Source of the DNA: Scytonema sp. UIC 10036
Lineage (GTDB): Bacteria > Cyanobacteriota > Cyanobacteriia > Cyanobacteriales > Nostocaceae
Assembly: GCF_009725235.1 (NCBI RefSeq)
Contig: NZ_WJFC01000084.1
Location: 1 to 54,547 of the forward strand
DNA: 54,547 nt
Direction of reading: 5' to 3'
The stretch's first letter is position 1. Each line of letters opens with the position of its first letter. Made by a program: the position numbers and the translations under genes. Below the pieces are notes generated by a model. The model saw nothing but the letters and a program-made list of their open reading frames with translations, was not told the origin of the DNA and ran no database searches. This document shows positions 8,736-18,232 of the stretch, piece by piece.

Positions 8736-9857
8736 ATGAAGATTCTTTTGGTAGAGGATAATGAGCACAGTGCTTCGTTCTTATCAAAAGCATTAGAAAG
8801 CTACAACTACCAAACCGAGACAGTCAAAGATGGTCAAACAGCGCTGGAGTTGGTGAGAGCGTTTAACTACGACCTCATTTTACTAGATGTGATGCTTCCT
8901 GGATTAGACGGAATTAGCGTTTGCACCCAACTTCGCCAAGAAGGCTTTCAACTGCCCATTATGATGATAACTGCCAAAGACAGCACGAGCGATCGCGTTA
9001 GGGGATTAGAAGCAGGAGCAGACGAGTATGTTGTCAAACCCTGCGAATTACCAGAATTAATTGCTCGAGTTCGAGCGTTACTGCGGCGGGGAAGAGACAT
9101 TTTCCCAATGGTATTCGCTTGGGAACATTTACAGTTGGATATGAATACAAAAGAAGTGTCCTATAAGAAAAAGCGCTTGCACCTTACACCTAAAGAATAT
9201 GGTTTATTAGAAATTTTTCTACGCAATCCAGATAAAATCTTCAGCCGTCATGAATTACTCAACAGTATTTGGCAATCCTCAGAATCTCCTGGAGAGGAGG
9301 CTGTCACAACCCAAATTAAAGGTTTGCGACAAAAACTAAAAGCAGCAGGAATGACCGCAGATTTGATTGAAACAGTTTACGGAGTAGGATATCGGTTAAG
9401 AAAAGAGAATGAGGAAGCCGGGGAGCAAATGAGTAGGGGAGAAACTTCTTCTGCGTTGTCGTCGGTATTTCCCTCATCTTCCTCTACTATTGAAGCAGAA
9501 GTCTTGACTATAATGACAAAGGCTTGGGAAGATTTTAGAGAGAATTTTCTCAAAGAACGATTTGATTTATTCGATTTAGCATTAAGCAATTTATCAACCG
9601 GAACTCCAGACATTCATTTACTGAGAAAAGCACAAGCAGAAGCTCATTGTTTGGCTGGCTCCTTAGGAAGTTATGGTTTGTCATTGGGTTCTAAAGTAGC
9701 TCGAGAAATCGAATTTCTATTGCAAATTTTAATAACTTGGAAGGAAAATGTAGCTTTACTATTAAATAGATTGAAAAAATTAACAACATCGTTGAAAAAA
9801 ACATTAAAAGAGCAAATCTGTGATGAAGAAGGACAGGAGAACTCTCCAACAAAATAG
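8736..9857 (+). CDS. OmpR-type response regulator with C-terminal Hpt domain (REC-wHTH-Hpt)
   Basis: 373 residues from the ATG at 8736, preceded by GAGG five bases upstream; a TTG at 8721 also opens the frame but lacks such a site. Residues 1-115 are a receiver with Asp8, phospho-acceptor Asp51 and Lys101. Residues 125-222 are an OmpR/PhoB winged helix. After a Ser-rich linker, residues 262-355 form a histidine phosphotransfer domain with His304 in AHCLAGS. It should therefore bind DNA and also pass phosphate to or from other receivers. A TAG stop at 9855-9857 is followed in the same frame by another Hpt and two receivers, so this may be the first part of one larger multidomain regulator. Confidence 0.9.
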   Translation: MKILLVEDNEHSASFLSKALESYNYQTETVKDGQTALELVRAFNYDLILLDVMLPGLDGISVCTQLRQEGFQLPIMMITAKDSTSDRVRGLEAGADEYVVKPCELPELIARVRALLRRGRDIFPMVFAWEHLQLDMNTKEVSYKKKRLHLTPKEYGLLEIFLRNPDKIFSRHELLNSIWQSSESPGEEAVTTQIKGLRQKLKAAGMTADLIETVYGVGYRLRKENEEAGEQMSRGETSSALSSVFPSSSSTIEAEVLTIMTKAWEDFRENFLKERFDLFDLALSNLSTGTPDIHLLRKAQAEAHCLAGSLGSYGLSLGSKVAREIEFLLQILITWKENVALLLNRLKKLTTSLKKTLKEQICDEEGQENSPTK

Positions 9858-11066
9858 TTGTTGCAAGTCATAAAAAATTTGCGGGCATCAAACCCCAATC
9901 CCTCAACGCTTTATTTATATCAAAATATTAAATTTAAAAAAAATCAAGAAGTGAAAATAGAAGAATTAAGTAGCTTATCGAACATACTAGAAGAGTTACC
10001 AGTTTCTTTAGAAGAAAGATTGGAATTATTTGAGAAAGTACTTACACATTTATCTATTGGAATACCAGACAGCCAATTACTTCAAGAGGCACAGATAGAA
10101 GCTCATCATCTAGCAAGCTCTTTTGAGAATTATGGTTTACCAATGGGTTCTAAAGTAGCTCGAGAAGCCGAATTTTTGTTACAAACTTTGGCAAACTGGA
10201 GACAACATACAGCTTTATTATTAAATAGATTGGAAAAATTAACAATATGCCTAAAAGAAACCTTACAGCAACCGAAATATCTACCTATAACGTCTGTTCT
10301 TCCTCAATTACCATCAACAAGATTACTCATTATTGATTGCGAAACCATCCTTACTGAACGTATTAAACAAGAAGCAGCTAACCATAGTTTGCAGGTAGAT
10401 GTCGCTACAAATCTTACAGTGGCAAAAAGTATAATTGCTTCGCGCCCTCCCAATGTTGTTTTGCTGGATATTGCTATCGGTAAGAGTTATAATAATAGCT
10501 TAAAGTTTCTAGCTCAGCTTATAAAAGACAAACCCAAACTTCCCGTTATAATTTTTACTACATTAGATCAACTGTATTATCGTGTAGAAGTTGCGCGTCT
10601 CGGAGCATATACTTTTTTACATAAAAATACACCTGTCGATGAAGTGCTTTCCCAAATTACAAAAGTTGTTAATCAATCTCCTGATAGCAAAGCAAAAGTC
10701 ATGGTTGTAGATGATGACCCCTTAATACTTTATCGTATCAAAACATTGCTATTGCCTTGGAAACTGCAAGTCACTACCCTACAATCTCCTGAAGAATTTT
10801 GGCAAATATTAGAAGCGATAAATCCAGACTTACTTATTTTAGATATAGAAATGCCAGGTTTTAACGGTATTGATCTATGTCAGGCGGTACGTAACGACAG
10901 CCGTTGGAGTTTGTTACCCATATTATTTCTTTCCGTACATTCAGAGGCAAAAGTAATGCATAAAGTTTATACAGTAGGTGCAGATGATTACGTACAGAAA
11001 CCAATTATAGAACATGAATTCATTACTCGTATCTTTAATCGTTTGGAACGAAGAAATAACAAATAA
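9858..11066 (+). CDS. Hpt-REC-REC phosphorelay protein, in frame downstream of the preceding regulator
   Basis: The frame is open for 402 codons directly after the TAG of the upstream gene and in phase with it. Residues 45-135 form an Hpt-like domain with His83 (EAHHLASS), about 59% identical by hand alignment to the upstream Hpt. Residues 155-272 are a receiver with phospho-acceptor Asp204 (VLLDIA) and Lys256. Residues 280-398 are a second receiver with acidic DDD at 285-287, Asp329 and Lys381. No ATG occurs before residue 96; a TTG at 9858 or a GTG at 9951 would be needed, and neither has a good ribosome site. It is either a separately started gene or the C-terminal part of a REC-wHTH-Hpt-Hpt-REC-REC protein broken by a nonsense change. 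Confidence 0.75.
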   Translation: MLQVIKNLRASNPNPSTLYLYQNIKFKKNQEVKIEELSSLSNILEELPVSLEERLELFEKVLTHLSIGIPDSQLLQEAQIEAHHLASSFENYGLPMGSKVAREAEFLLQTLANWRQHTALLLNRLEKLTICLKETLQQPKYLPITSVLPQLPSTRLLIIDCETILTERIKQEAANHSLQVDVATNLTVAKSIIASRPPNVVLLDIAIGKSYNNSLKFLAQLIKDKPKLPVIIFTTLDQLYYRVEVARLGAYTFLHKNTPVDEVLSQITKVVNQSPDSKAKVMVVDDDPLILYRIKTLLLPWKLQVTTLQSPEEFWQILEAINPDLLILDIEMPGFNGIDLCQAVRNDSRWSLLPILFLSVHSEAKVMHKVYTVGADDYVQKPIIEHEFITRIFNRLERRNNK

Positions 11067-11080
11067 TAAATGACTAATTT

Positions 11081-13063
11081 ATGTGCAAGTGTACGGAATT
11101 AGAGAAAATTAATCAACAACTTACTCTAGCTCTAGAATCAGCTAATATGGGCATTTGGGACTGGAATTTGCTGACTGACGGTGTTATTTGGTCAATCGGT
11201 CACGAACGACTGTTTGGGTTGTCACCTGGAACTTTTCTGGGAACTTACGATGCTGTTATGGATTGTATCCATCCGGACGACCGAGAAAAGGTAACTTTAG
11301 CTTCGTATCAAGCTTGTACTTTCGGGTATAATTTTCATCAAGAATTTCGTGTTATTTGGCCGGACGGTAGTATCCATTGGATGGAATCAAAGGGAAAATG
11401 TATCTATAACAATGAAGCACAAGCAGTGCGAATGCTGGGAACTGTTATGGAGATTACCGAGCGAAAGCAAGCAGAACTAGCACTGAAAGAAAGTGAGGAG
11501 AGGTTTCGACTGCTAGCGGAAACTATCCAAGATGTTTTTTGGATTGCAAATGCAACAAATTCCCAAGTCTTATATGTTAGTTCCGCATACGAAAAAATCT
11601 GGGGACGCCAGAGCGAAAGCTTATATGCCAATAGTCAAGAATGGATCGATAGCATTCATCCTGAAGAACGCGAGTCTGTGAAAGAGATGTTTTCTAACCA
11701 AATTCTTGAAGGAGATTTGGAGCGAGAGTATCGGATCGTCCTTCCTGATGGAACGGTACGGTGGATTCAAGACCGGGCGTATACAATTAAAGATGAGCTT
11801 GGAGAAGTTCAGTGTTTGGTGGGAATTGCACAGGATATTAGCGATCGCAAACAAGTAGAAGCCACCCTTCAGCAACTTAATGAAGAATTAGAAATGCGCG
11901 TTCAACAACGAACTTACGAACTTGAAACTTCTCAAGCAACTTTACAAAAACTTTATCAACAACTACAAGCAGAACTTTACGGACGTGAACGAGTAGAAAT
12001 TGCCTTACGGCGTAGTGAAAACTTGTTTCGTTCTCTCTGCGAGTTTGCGCCTGTAGGTATTTTCAAAGCCGATCCCCAAGGAAAAAATATTTACTCCAAC
12101 CCCTGCTGTCAGTCAATCGGTGGCTTCACATTAGAGGAAGCCTTGGGTGATGGCTGGATGCAGTTTATTCATCCTGAGGACTTAGATAATATCGTACCTC
12201 AGTGGAAAATTGCAATAGCACTACCTCAAAAATTTTCCTGTGAGTTTCGTGCTCTTCATGGAGATGGAACGATACGATTTTGCCAAATGAAGTCAGTCCC
12301 AATAATTGCCGAGTTAGGTGAACTTTTAGGTCATGTTGGCACAATAGAAGATATCACAGAATGTCGAGCAATTGAGAAAATGAAAAATGAGTTTATCTCA
12401 ATTGTCAGCCACGAACTTCGCACGCCTCTTGCATCAATTCGCGGTTCTTTAGGGCTTCTTGCGGCTGGGGTTTTTAACGAGCAACCAGAAATTGCCCAAC
12501 AAATGCTAGTTATTGCCACTAGCGATACAGAACGTTTAGTTAGGTTGGTTGATGACATTCTGGATTTAGAACGCCTGGAATCCAACACAGCCATTTTAGT
12601 CAAACAGCAGTGTGATGCTGGCGCACTCATGCAACAGTCCGTAAAAACTTTACAACCTCTAGCCATAGAAAGCCATATTACCGTCTCTATCTTGCCTGCT
12701 TCTATACAGATCTGGGCAGATCCAGACCAAATCCTTCAAACTCTGATCAATTTGGTTGCCAATGCGATTAAATTTTCCTTGCCAAACAGTCAAGTTATCC
12801 TAAGTGCTGAAGATTTACCAGACTGCGTTTTGTTTAAAGTTCAAGATTGGGGGCGGGGTATTCCTCAAGATAAGCTAGAGGTTATTTTTGAAAGGTTTCA
12901 ACAGCTTGATGCTAGCGACTCCCGCCAAAAAGGAGGAACTGGTTTAGGGCTAGCTATCTGTCGCGGTATCGTACAGCAGCATGGTGGTAAAATTTGGGCA
13001 GAAAGTGTCTTAGGTAAAGGTAGCATTTTTTACTTTACCATTCCTAAACTATCCCAGAACTAA
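11081..13063 (+). CDS. soluble PAS-PAS-PAS sensor histidine kinase
   Basis: 660 residues with no membrane segment. PAS domains lie at about 10-130, 138-260 and 312-430, each ending in a PAC-like GTVMEITERKQ or equivalent. A coiled coil at 262-312 separates the second and third. The HisKA dimerisation helix carries His444 in SHELRTPLASIRGSL. The ATPase domain follows, with N-box NLVANAIKFS, G1 DWGRGIPQDK and G2 GGTGLGLAICRG. It begins 14 bases after the Hpt-REC-REC frame and is followed 10 bases later by a lone receiver, so the four frames look like one operon and phosphorelay. The signal is unknown; no haem- or flavin-binding residues are obvious in the PAS domains. Confidence 0.93.
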   Translation: MCKCTELEKINQQLTLALESANMGIWDWNLLTDGVIWSIGHERLFGLSPGTFLGTYDAVMDCIHPDDREKVTLASYQACTFGYNFHQEFRVIWPDGSIHWMESKGKCIYNNEAQAVRMLGTVMEITERKQAELALKESEERFRLLAETIQDVFWIANATNSQVLYVSSAYEKIWGRQSESLYANSQEWIDSIHPEERESVKEMFSNQILEGDLEREYRIVLPDGTVRWIQDRAYTIKDELGEVQCLVGIAQDISDRKQVEATLQQLNEELEMRVQQRTYELETSQATLQKLYQQLQAELYGRERVEIALRRSENLFRSLCEFAPVGIFKADPQGKNIYSNPCCQSIGGFTLEEALGDGWMQFIHPEDLDNIVPQWKIAIALPQKFSCEFRALHGDGTIRFCQMKSVPIIAELGELLGHVGTIEDITECRAIEKMKNEFISIVSHELRTPLASIRGSLGLLAAGVFNEQPEIAQQMLVIATSDTERLVRLVDDILDLERLESNTAILVKQQCDAGALMQQSVKTLQPLAIESHITVSILPASIQIWADPDQILQTLINLVANAIKFSLPNSQVILSAEDLPDCVLFKVQDWGRGIPQDKLEVIFERFQQLDASDSRQKGGTGLGLAICRGIVQQHGGKIWAESVLGKGSIFYFTIPKLSQN

Positions 13064-13073
13064 GTTTATCTTT

Positions 13074-13451
13074 ATGACAACGAAGCGCATTTTGATTATT
13101 GATGACGAAAAAAACCTGTGTACTGTCATTGGGGCTAGCCTGGAAAAAATAGGACGTTGGCAAGTGCTGACAGCTTCATCTGGTATTGACGGATTGAAAA
13201 AAGCAGAAACCGAACAACCTGATGCTATCTTACTGGATGTAATGATGCCAGATATAGATGGTTTAGCACTCTTGGAAAAATTACAAAGTCATGTGGTAAC
13301 CAAAAAAATACCTGTGATTTTACTGACTGCTAAAGTCCAGAAGGTTGATTTAGAGAGATTTACCAAGCTGGGGGTTGCGGGGGTGATTGCTAAACCATTT
13401 GACCCTTTAACGCTTTCATACCTAATCGCTAACATACTTAAGTGGAGTTAA
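13074..13451 (+). CDS. single-domain response regulator (CheY-like receiver)
   Basis: 125 residues, only a receiver: acidic pair Asp10-Asp11, phospho-acceptor Asp55 in AILLDVMMPD, Thr85 and Lys107 in IAKPFDP. Starting 10 bases after the kinase stop, it is probably the kinase's immediate phosphate acceptor or a sink in the relay. No output domain. Terminal gene of the cluster. Confidence 0.92.
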   Translation: MTTKRILIIDDEKNLCTVIGASLEKIGRWQVLTASSGIDGLKKAETEQPDAILLDVMMPDIDGLALLEKLQSHVVTKKIPVILLTAKVQKVDLERFTKLGVAGVIAKPFDPLTLSYLIANILKWS

Positions 13452-14058
13452 ACAGGGTGTTGCTAAAGTTTCAACCTCATAATTTCCTCACTTTCTTTTT
13501 ATACAATTATCTATGTTCCGCATTTTGCCCTATCTCGAGTGAAGTTCTCCGTCTTAATTATGATAATTATTGTTATTAAGCAAGCCCAGCAAGAACGTGG
13601 CAGCTTTTTGAGTGAAATACGAACAATACATAGCACTTGCTTTCCATTTGAGAGATGTAGGGAAAGCTGATGTGTCAATGAACTTACGACTCATACTTAG
13701 ATAGACTGAAGAACTGTCACCAAAGTATTTGATTACTATTCTATCTACAGAATCCCATATTCCAACTTTAAAAACATCCTCCGTATGACAGATAAGTTGG
13801 TCAGCCCGTGACTTCTCCTTTCTTTGCACTTGGGAATGCAGCGTGTAAGGCTATGTCTCGTGTAACTAGCTGAATATACGAGGGCAAACTAAGGAGTCAA
13901 GGCAAAGGCATTCTCAGCAAGCAAGTGGGAATGTGACCAACATCTGAAACCTGCAACCGATCGCTTTTATTGTCCATACAGTCATCAACAAATAGCATCT
14001 ACTAGTCAAAACCCTCATATTTTCTCATTCAATTACATTATTCTCCAAGGATTGCTAC
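13452..14058. other. intergenic region before the chemoreceptor gene
   Basis: 607 bases. A 91-codon minus frame (13554-13829) has no recognisable domain and an asparagine-rich end; I do not call it a gene. Upstream of 14059 the sequence CTCCAAGGATTGCTACATG gives an AAGGA ribosome site for the chemoreceptor. Confidence 0.5.
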
Positions 14059-17000
14059 ATGCTTAAGATGATTGGTTCTCAGAAAAATATCACAGCTAAG
14101 AATCTTGAAGAGCAAAAGCCAAAATTGGTTGTATCGTTAGAGGACAACAATTCTGTGCAGACTAACAGGCGAGACATTCACACAAGTCGTTTTACTTCTT
14201 GGCTCCCGCGTACAAGTTTAAGAACAAAAGCCATGGCTTTTGCTTTTGCTATCGGTACTTTGCCAGTTTTCATCATTGGAATGTTGACTTACCAAATGGT
14301 TCATCAATCAACAACAAAAGAAGTATCTAATAACAAGCAAGATAAAGCTATATTGCTAGCAGATAGTGTCAACACATTTATGATAAGGCGTTATGAAGAC
14401 CTTCTACTCATCTCTAAGCTAATACCTCTATCAAATAGTAAATTCAATAAAAGTATAAACCCCAAGGATGTAGAAACCAAACTGAATCACTATCTAGACG
14501 TTGAAAAAAGCTATGAAAGTATTGCCATACTAGATATCAATGGGAATGCGATCGCCACATCAAAAGGTCAGTTTGTTGCCAATCAAAAAAATGAGGAATA
14601 TTTTCAAACAGTCCTCAAAACGCGATCGCCTCACATTAGCCTGCCTTCAGAAACACAAAATGCAGAATTGGGCAAAATCTATTTAGCATTGCCTCTCAAA
14701 AATAATAATACAGGAGAAATTATTCATGTTATTCGAGCAATTATACCTCTAAAAGCTTTAGAATCTGTTGTCTTTAAACCACAAAGCAGTCAGGATGATT
14801 ATAATTTAATAGAGCCTTCTGGCAGAATTTTCTTATGTAGAGATGGAGAGCATATAGGGAAAAATGCAAAAGATAAAGTTCCTAATTGGAAACAATTTTC
14901 TTTGAACGAAAAAGTGACAACTTCAATTTTCTTTAATAAACAAGAGAATGTTGAGGATATCGTAACTTATATACCCAATCAAAAATTAGAGAATTTGCCA
15001 GATTTGAAATGGCAACTTGTTTTAATTACAGATACAGCAACAGCTTTATCCACACAAAGAAATTTACTGCTAGTCTTACAAATTGGAACATTAGTCACGG
15101 CATTAATTGTTGGTTTACTTGCAGCACTTTTTGCTAACCGTTTAGTATATCCAATTGTAACGACTACTACAGCTATTAAGAAATTAGGACAGGGAAAACT
15201 TGATACCCGAATTGCTGTTGAAGGTGAAGATGAATTTGCCATCTTAGGGTCTAACATTAATCAAATGGCAGACCAATTGCAACAGCTACTGCAAGAACAA
15301 ACTCTGGAAGCCGAGCGCTTAAAGGTTTTTACAGATGTATTGCTTTCAATTCGTCAGTCATTAGACTCTGAAGAATTGTTCAACACAACAGTTAAAGAAG
15401 CAAGAATTGCTCTTAAAGCAGACCGAGTTACAATTTATCAATTTAATGCTGAAGGAAGCGGAAAAGTTATAGCTGAGTCAGTGGATTTAGGATTTCCGAT
15501 TGCCTTACACGAGCTCGTTGAAGATGGTTGTATCGATCGAGAAATCATAGAAGCTTATAGTGCGGGTCGTGTATTAGCTACTAATAATGTTTTAGAAGCA
15601 GGGTTTTCACCCGAACACCTTAAGTTGTTACAACGATTGCAAGTAAAAGCAAATCTAGTCACACCAATTATCAAAGACGATCGCGTTTTTGGATTTTTAA
15701 TTGCCCACCATTGTCAAAAATATCACTTATGGCAACCTTACGAAATTACTTTTTTAAAGCAGTTGGCAATTCAAGTCGGATTGACTTTAGAAAGAGTCAA
15801 TTTGTTAGAAGTGACACAAACACTGAAAGACCTTGCTATTCACCTGTCTAAAACTCATAACTCACAAGAAATCTACACGTTTGCGGTTCAAAGTATCCGT
15901 AAAGCCTTAAAGGTAGATAGAACTCTTATTTATAAGATAGATGACAATTCTCAAGGAAGTATTATTGCAGAATCAGTTGGTGGTAGTTGGTCTTGCTCTC
16001 TGGGGACAGATATTCAAGACCCTTGTTTGAAAGAATATATCGAAAAGTACCGACAAGGGCGTGTTGTTGCGATCGGCAATATTTATCAAGCCAATTTATC
16101 GAAATGTTACATTCAGCAACTTGAAGCATTCGAGGTGAAAGCTAATTTAGTAGCCCCCATTCTATTGGGTGGAAAATTGCTTGGTTTGTTAATTGCCCAT
16201 CAATGTTCCCGCTCTCGCTTGTGGCAGCAATGTGAAGTGGATTTGTTTGACCAATTTGCAAGAATTGTAGGTTTAGCGTTGGAGAGAACTCATCTTTTAG
16301 AGCAGGCAGAAAAAGGACGTTTGGCAGCAGAACAAGTTTCTATAGAACAACGCCAACAAAAAGAAAGGCTGCAACTACAATTGCTAAAACTTATAGACGA
16401 TGTAGAATCTGCATCCAGAGGCGATCTGACTGTACGTGCTGACGTTACCTCTGGGGAAATTGGTACTGTCGCTGACTTTTTTAACTCTATACTGGAGAAT
16501 TTGCGAGAAATTGTGATTCAAGTGAAAGTGGCTGCAAGTGAAGTTAATACTGCGATCGCAGAGAACTCCGGAGCCATGAATCAATTAGCAACGCAGTCGC
16601 TCACACAAACCCAAGGAATTAGCCGTACCCTAGACGCTATCGATCAAATGAAGCTTTCCATCACAACCGTATCAAAAAGCGCCAAACAAGCCGCAGAGGT
16701 TGCTCGGACTGCCTATCATGCTGCTGAAACTGGTGGTACAGCAATGGATTTGACAGTAGAAAATATTATGTCCTTGCGAGACACTGTCGGAGAAACTGCC
16801 ACAAAAGTTAAAAGACTGGGTGAATCTTCACAACAAATCTCCCGTGTAGTGGGATTAATCAACCAAATAGCGATGCAAACTAACTTGCTAGCCATTAACA
16901 CTGGTATTGAAGCGAACCGTGCCGGTGAAGATGCTCACGGTTTTGCCGTTATTGCGGAAGAAGTCGCCTTATTAGCAGCGCAATGTAGTGCTGCGACTTC

Positions 17001-17355
17001 CGAAATAGAACAAATTGTGACTAATATCCAGCGTGAAACCAATCAAGTTGTCAGAGCTATGGAGTTAGGGACAACACAAGTCATTGAAGGAACTCGTCTG
17101 GTTCAAAATACCAAACAGAGTTTGAACCATATTTTAGATGTCTGTCGCCAAATCGATCGATTGGTATCTTCCATTTCTACAGCGACAGTCTCTCAGGTAC
17201 AAACTTCCAAAGAAGTCTCAAGTTTGATGCAAGAAATTGCCAAAGTATCACAAATGACGAGCAATTCTTCTCGTCAAGTTTCTTCATCTTTGCAAAAGAC
17301 AGTAGAAATTTCCCAGCAATTACAAGCCAGCGTTCGTACATTTAAGGTGAGTTAG
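14059..17355 (+). CDS. GAF-containing methyl-accepting chemotaxis/phototaxis receptor
   Basis: 1098 residues. Membrane segments at about 55-82 and 335-360 flank an extracytoplasmic Cache-like sensor. A HAMP linker follows (to about 415), then GAF1 (435-590), GAF2 (605-755), a coiled coil and the signalling domain with hairpin tip INQIAMQTNLLAINTGIEAN, RAGEDAHGFAVIAEEVALLA. The layout resembles PixJ-type phototaxis receptors that signal through CheA/CheW to type IV pili. GAF2 keeps Cys656 (DPC) and Cys683 (KCY), where cyanobacteriochromes bind bilin. GAF1 has Cys491 but Glu519 in place of the canonical Cys, so is unlikely to bind bilin in the usual way. No che genes are nearby. Confidence 0.92.
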   Translation: MLKMIGSQKNITAKNLEEQKPKLVVSLEDNNSVQTNRRDIHTSRFTSWLPRTSLRTKAMAFAFAIGTLPVFIIGMLTYQMVHQSTTKEVSNNKQDKAILLADSVNTFMIRRYEDLLLISKLIPLSNSKFNKSINPKDVETKLNHYLDVEKSYESIAILDINGNAIATSKGQFVANQKNEEYFQTVLKTRSPHISLPSETQNAELGKIYLALPLKNNNTGEIIHVIRAIIPLKALESVVFKPQSSQDDYNLIEPSGRIFLCRDGEHIGKNAKDKVPNWKQFSLNEKVTTSIFFNKQENVEDIVTYIPNQKLENLPDLKWQLVLITDTATALSTQRNLLLVLQIGTLVTALIVGLLAALFANRLVYPIVTTTTAIKKLGQGKLDTRIAVEGEDEFAILGSNINQMADQLQQLLQEQTLEAERLKVFTDVLLSIRQSLDSEELFNTTVKEARIALKADRVTIYQFNAEGSGKVIAESVDLGFPIALHELVEDGCIDREIIEAYSAGRVLATNNVLEAGFSPEHLKLLQRLQVKANLVTPIIKDDRVFGFLIAHHCQKYHLWQPYEITFLKQLAIQVGLTLERVNLLEVTQTLKDLAIHLSKTHNSQEIYTFAVQSIRKALKVDRTLIYKIDDNSQGSIIAESVGGSWSCSLGTDIQDPCLKEYIEKYRQGRVVAIGNIYQANLSKCYIQQLEAFEVKANLVAPILLGGKLLGLLIAHQCSRSRLWQQCEVDLFDQFARIVGLALERTHLLEQAEKGRLAAEQVSIEQRQQKERLQLQLLKLIDDVESASRGDLTVRADVTSGEIGTVADFFNSILENLREIVIQVKVAASEVNTAIAENSGAMNQLATQSLTQTQGISRTLDAIDQMKLSITTVSKSAKQAAEVARTAYHAAETGGTAMDLTVENIMSLRDTVGETATKVKRLGESSQQISRVVGLINQIAMQTNLLAINTGIEANRAGEDAHGFAVIAEEVALLAAQCSAATSEIEQIVTNIQRETNQVVRAMELGTTQVIEGTRLVQNTKQSLNHILDVCRQIDRLVSSISTATVSQVQTSKEVSSLMQEIAKVSQMTSNSSRQVSSSLQKTVEISQQLQASVRTFKVS

Positions 17356-17459
17356 CCAAAGTAACGGATTCTTGAACAAGTCTCATAGCAAGGCGCAGTC
17401 GTCGCAAAGCTTTTCTTTCAGACTTTGCGCCAAGCTGCATATCTTATGTTTTTGTAAAT

Positions 17460-17485
17460 AACAAGCGTAGTTCTACGCTTGTTTT
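17460..17485 (+). terminator. probable intrinsic terminator of the chemoreceptor gene
   Basis: AACAAGCGTAG and CTACGCTTGTT form an 11-bp stem with a 2-nt loop, ending in TTTT, about 100 bases after the stop codon. The T-run is short. Confidence 0.6.
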
Positions 17486-18058
17486 ATACTGGATATCAAT
17501 TTTCTACCAGAGCCTCGATCGCCAGAATCAATATTCTTTGTAATTTCATGCCAAAAAGGCTTTCTTGCTTGCAGCATCCTCATTACCAACCTTTTTCTTT
17601 ACAGTTGATAAGCAGTATAAATTGCAACAATTTTCCGCTCTAAGTTCAAACTTAGGAGATAATTGTGAGGAACTTGTGAGGAAATCATCATTTTTATAGT
17701 TATTGATTAAAAAATTAATATTCTTTAATAACCTTTAATTGGTTAACTGCCAGAATCCCCCTTTCATCCCCCCTTGGCAAGCTATGCATTGTCCGTATCT
17801 TTCTCAACATTTACGAGAGTAATCACTCACGTTTTTTCTAACCCTGATTCGTTCGTCTTTCATTCTCAATAAAAATGAATTTTTTGCGAGAATAACAAGT
17901 GTCATTTTGTCAAGTCCACTAACAATCTCAGCGTTTAGAATGGACTGTAGCCAAAGGTTTTAAGATTGTAAAGAAAGATGCGACTAATGCAAAGCTACTG
18001 TACGTTCGCTCCTGCTTAGCAGCAGAAGTCTTGAGTGTCACTTAAAGGAAAAGTTTGC

Positions 18059-18103
18059 CTGATATGACCAGACCCTGACAACTTTTGGGTCTGGTCATAT
18101 CAG
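18059..18103. repeat. 17-bp perfect palindrome with 11-nt loop
   Basis: CTGATATGACCAGACCC (18059-18075) and GGGTCTGGTCATATCAG (18087-18103) are exact reverse complements. No T-run on either side. It may be an operator, a transposon end or a dispersed repeat. Confidence 0.75.
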
Positions 18104-18232
18104 CACATGACCCATATCTGTAGTAGTCATGTAATACGCCGAAACCCGGTTTTCTGTTCCAAGAATGATACTTGTAGCCCAGATTAGTCGGCAGATTTGC
18201 CGCAGGGTTGGTTCGCCCAAGACATTCTATGG

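Larger units (their letters stand above)
17356..18232. other. intergenic region, 877 bases, with terminator and palindrome
   Basis: Holds the chemoreceptor terminator (17460-17485), a 13-bp sequence identical to the MITE end (17998-18010) and a 17-bp perfect palindrome (18059-18103). A short open stretch at 17928-18043 ends in a stop and is not identifiable. Confidence 0.5.

Noticed and set aside
13554..13829. 91-codon minus-strand frame before the chemoreceptor
   Set aside because: No recognisable domain, no ribosome site and irregular composition; possible but unsupported.
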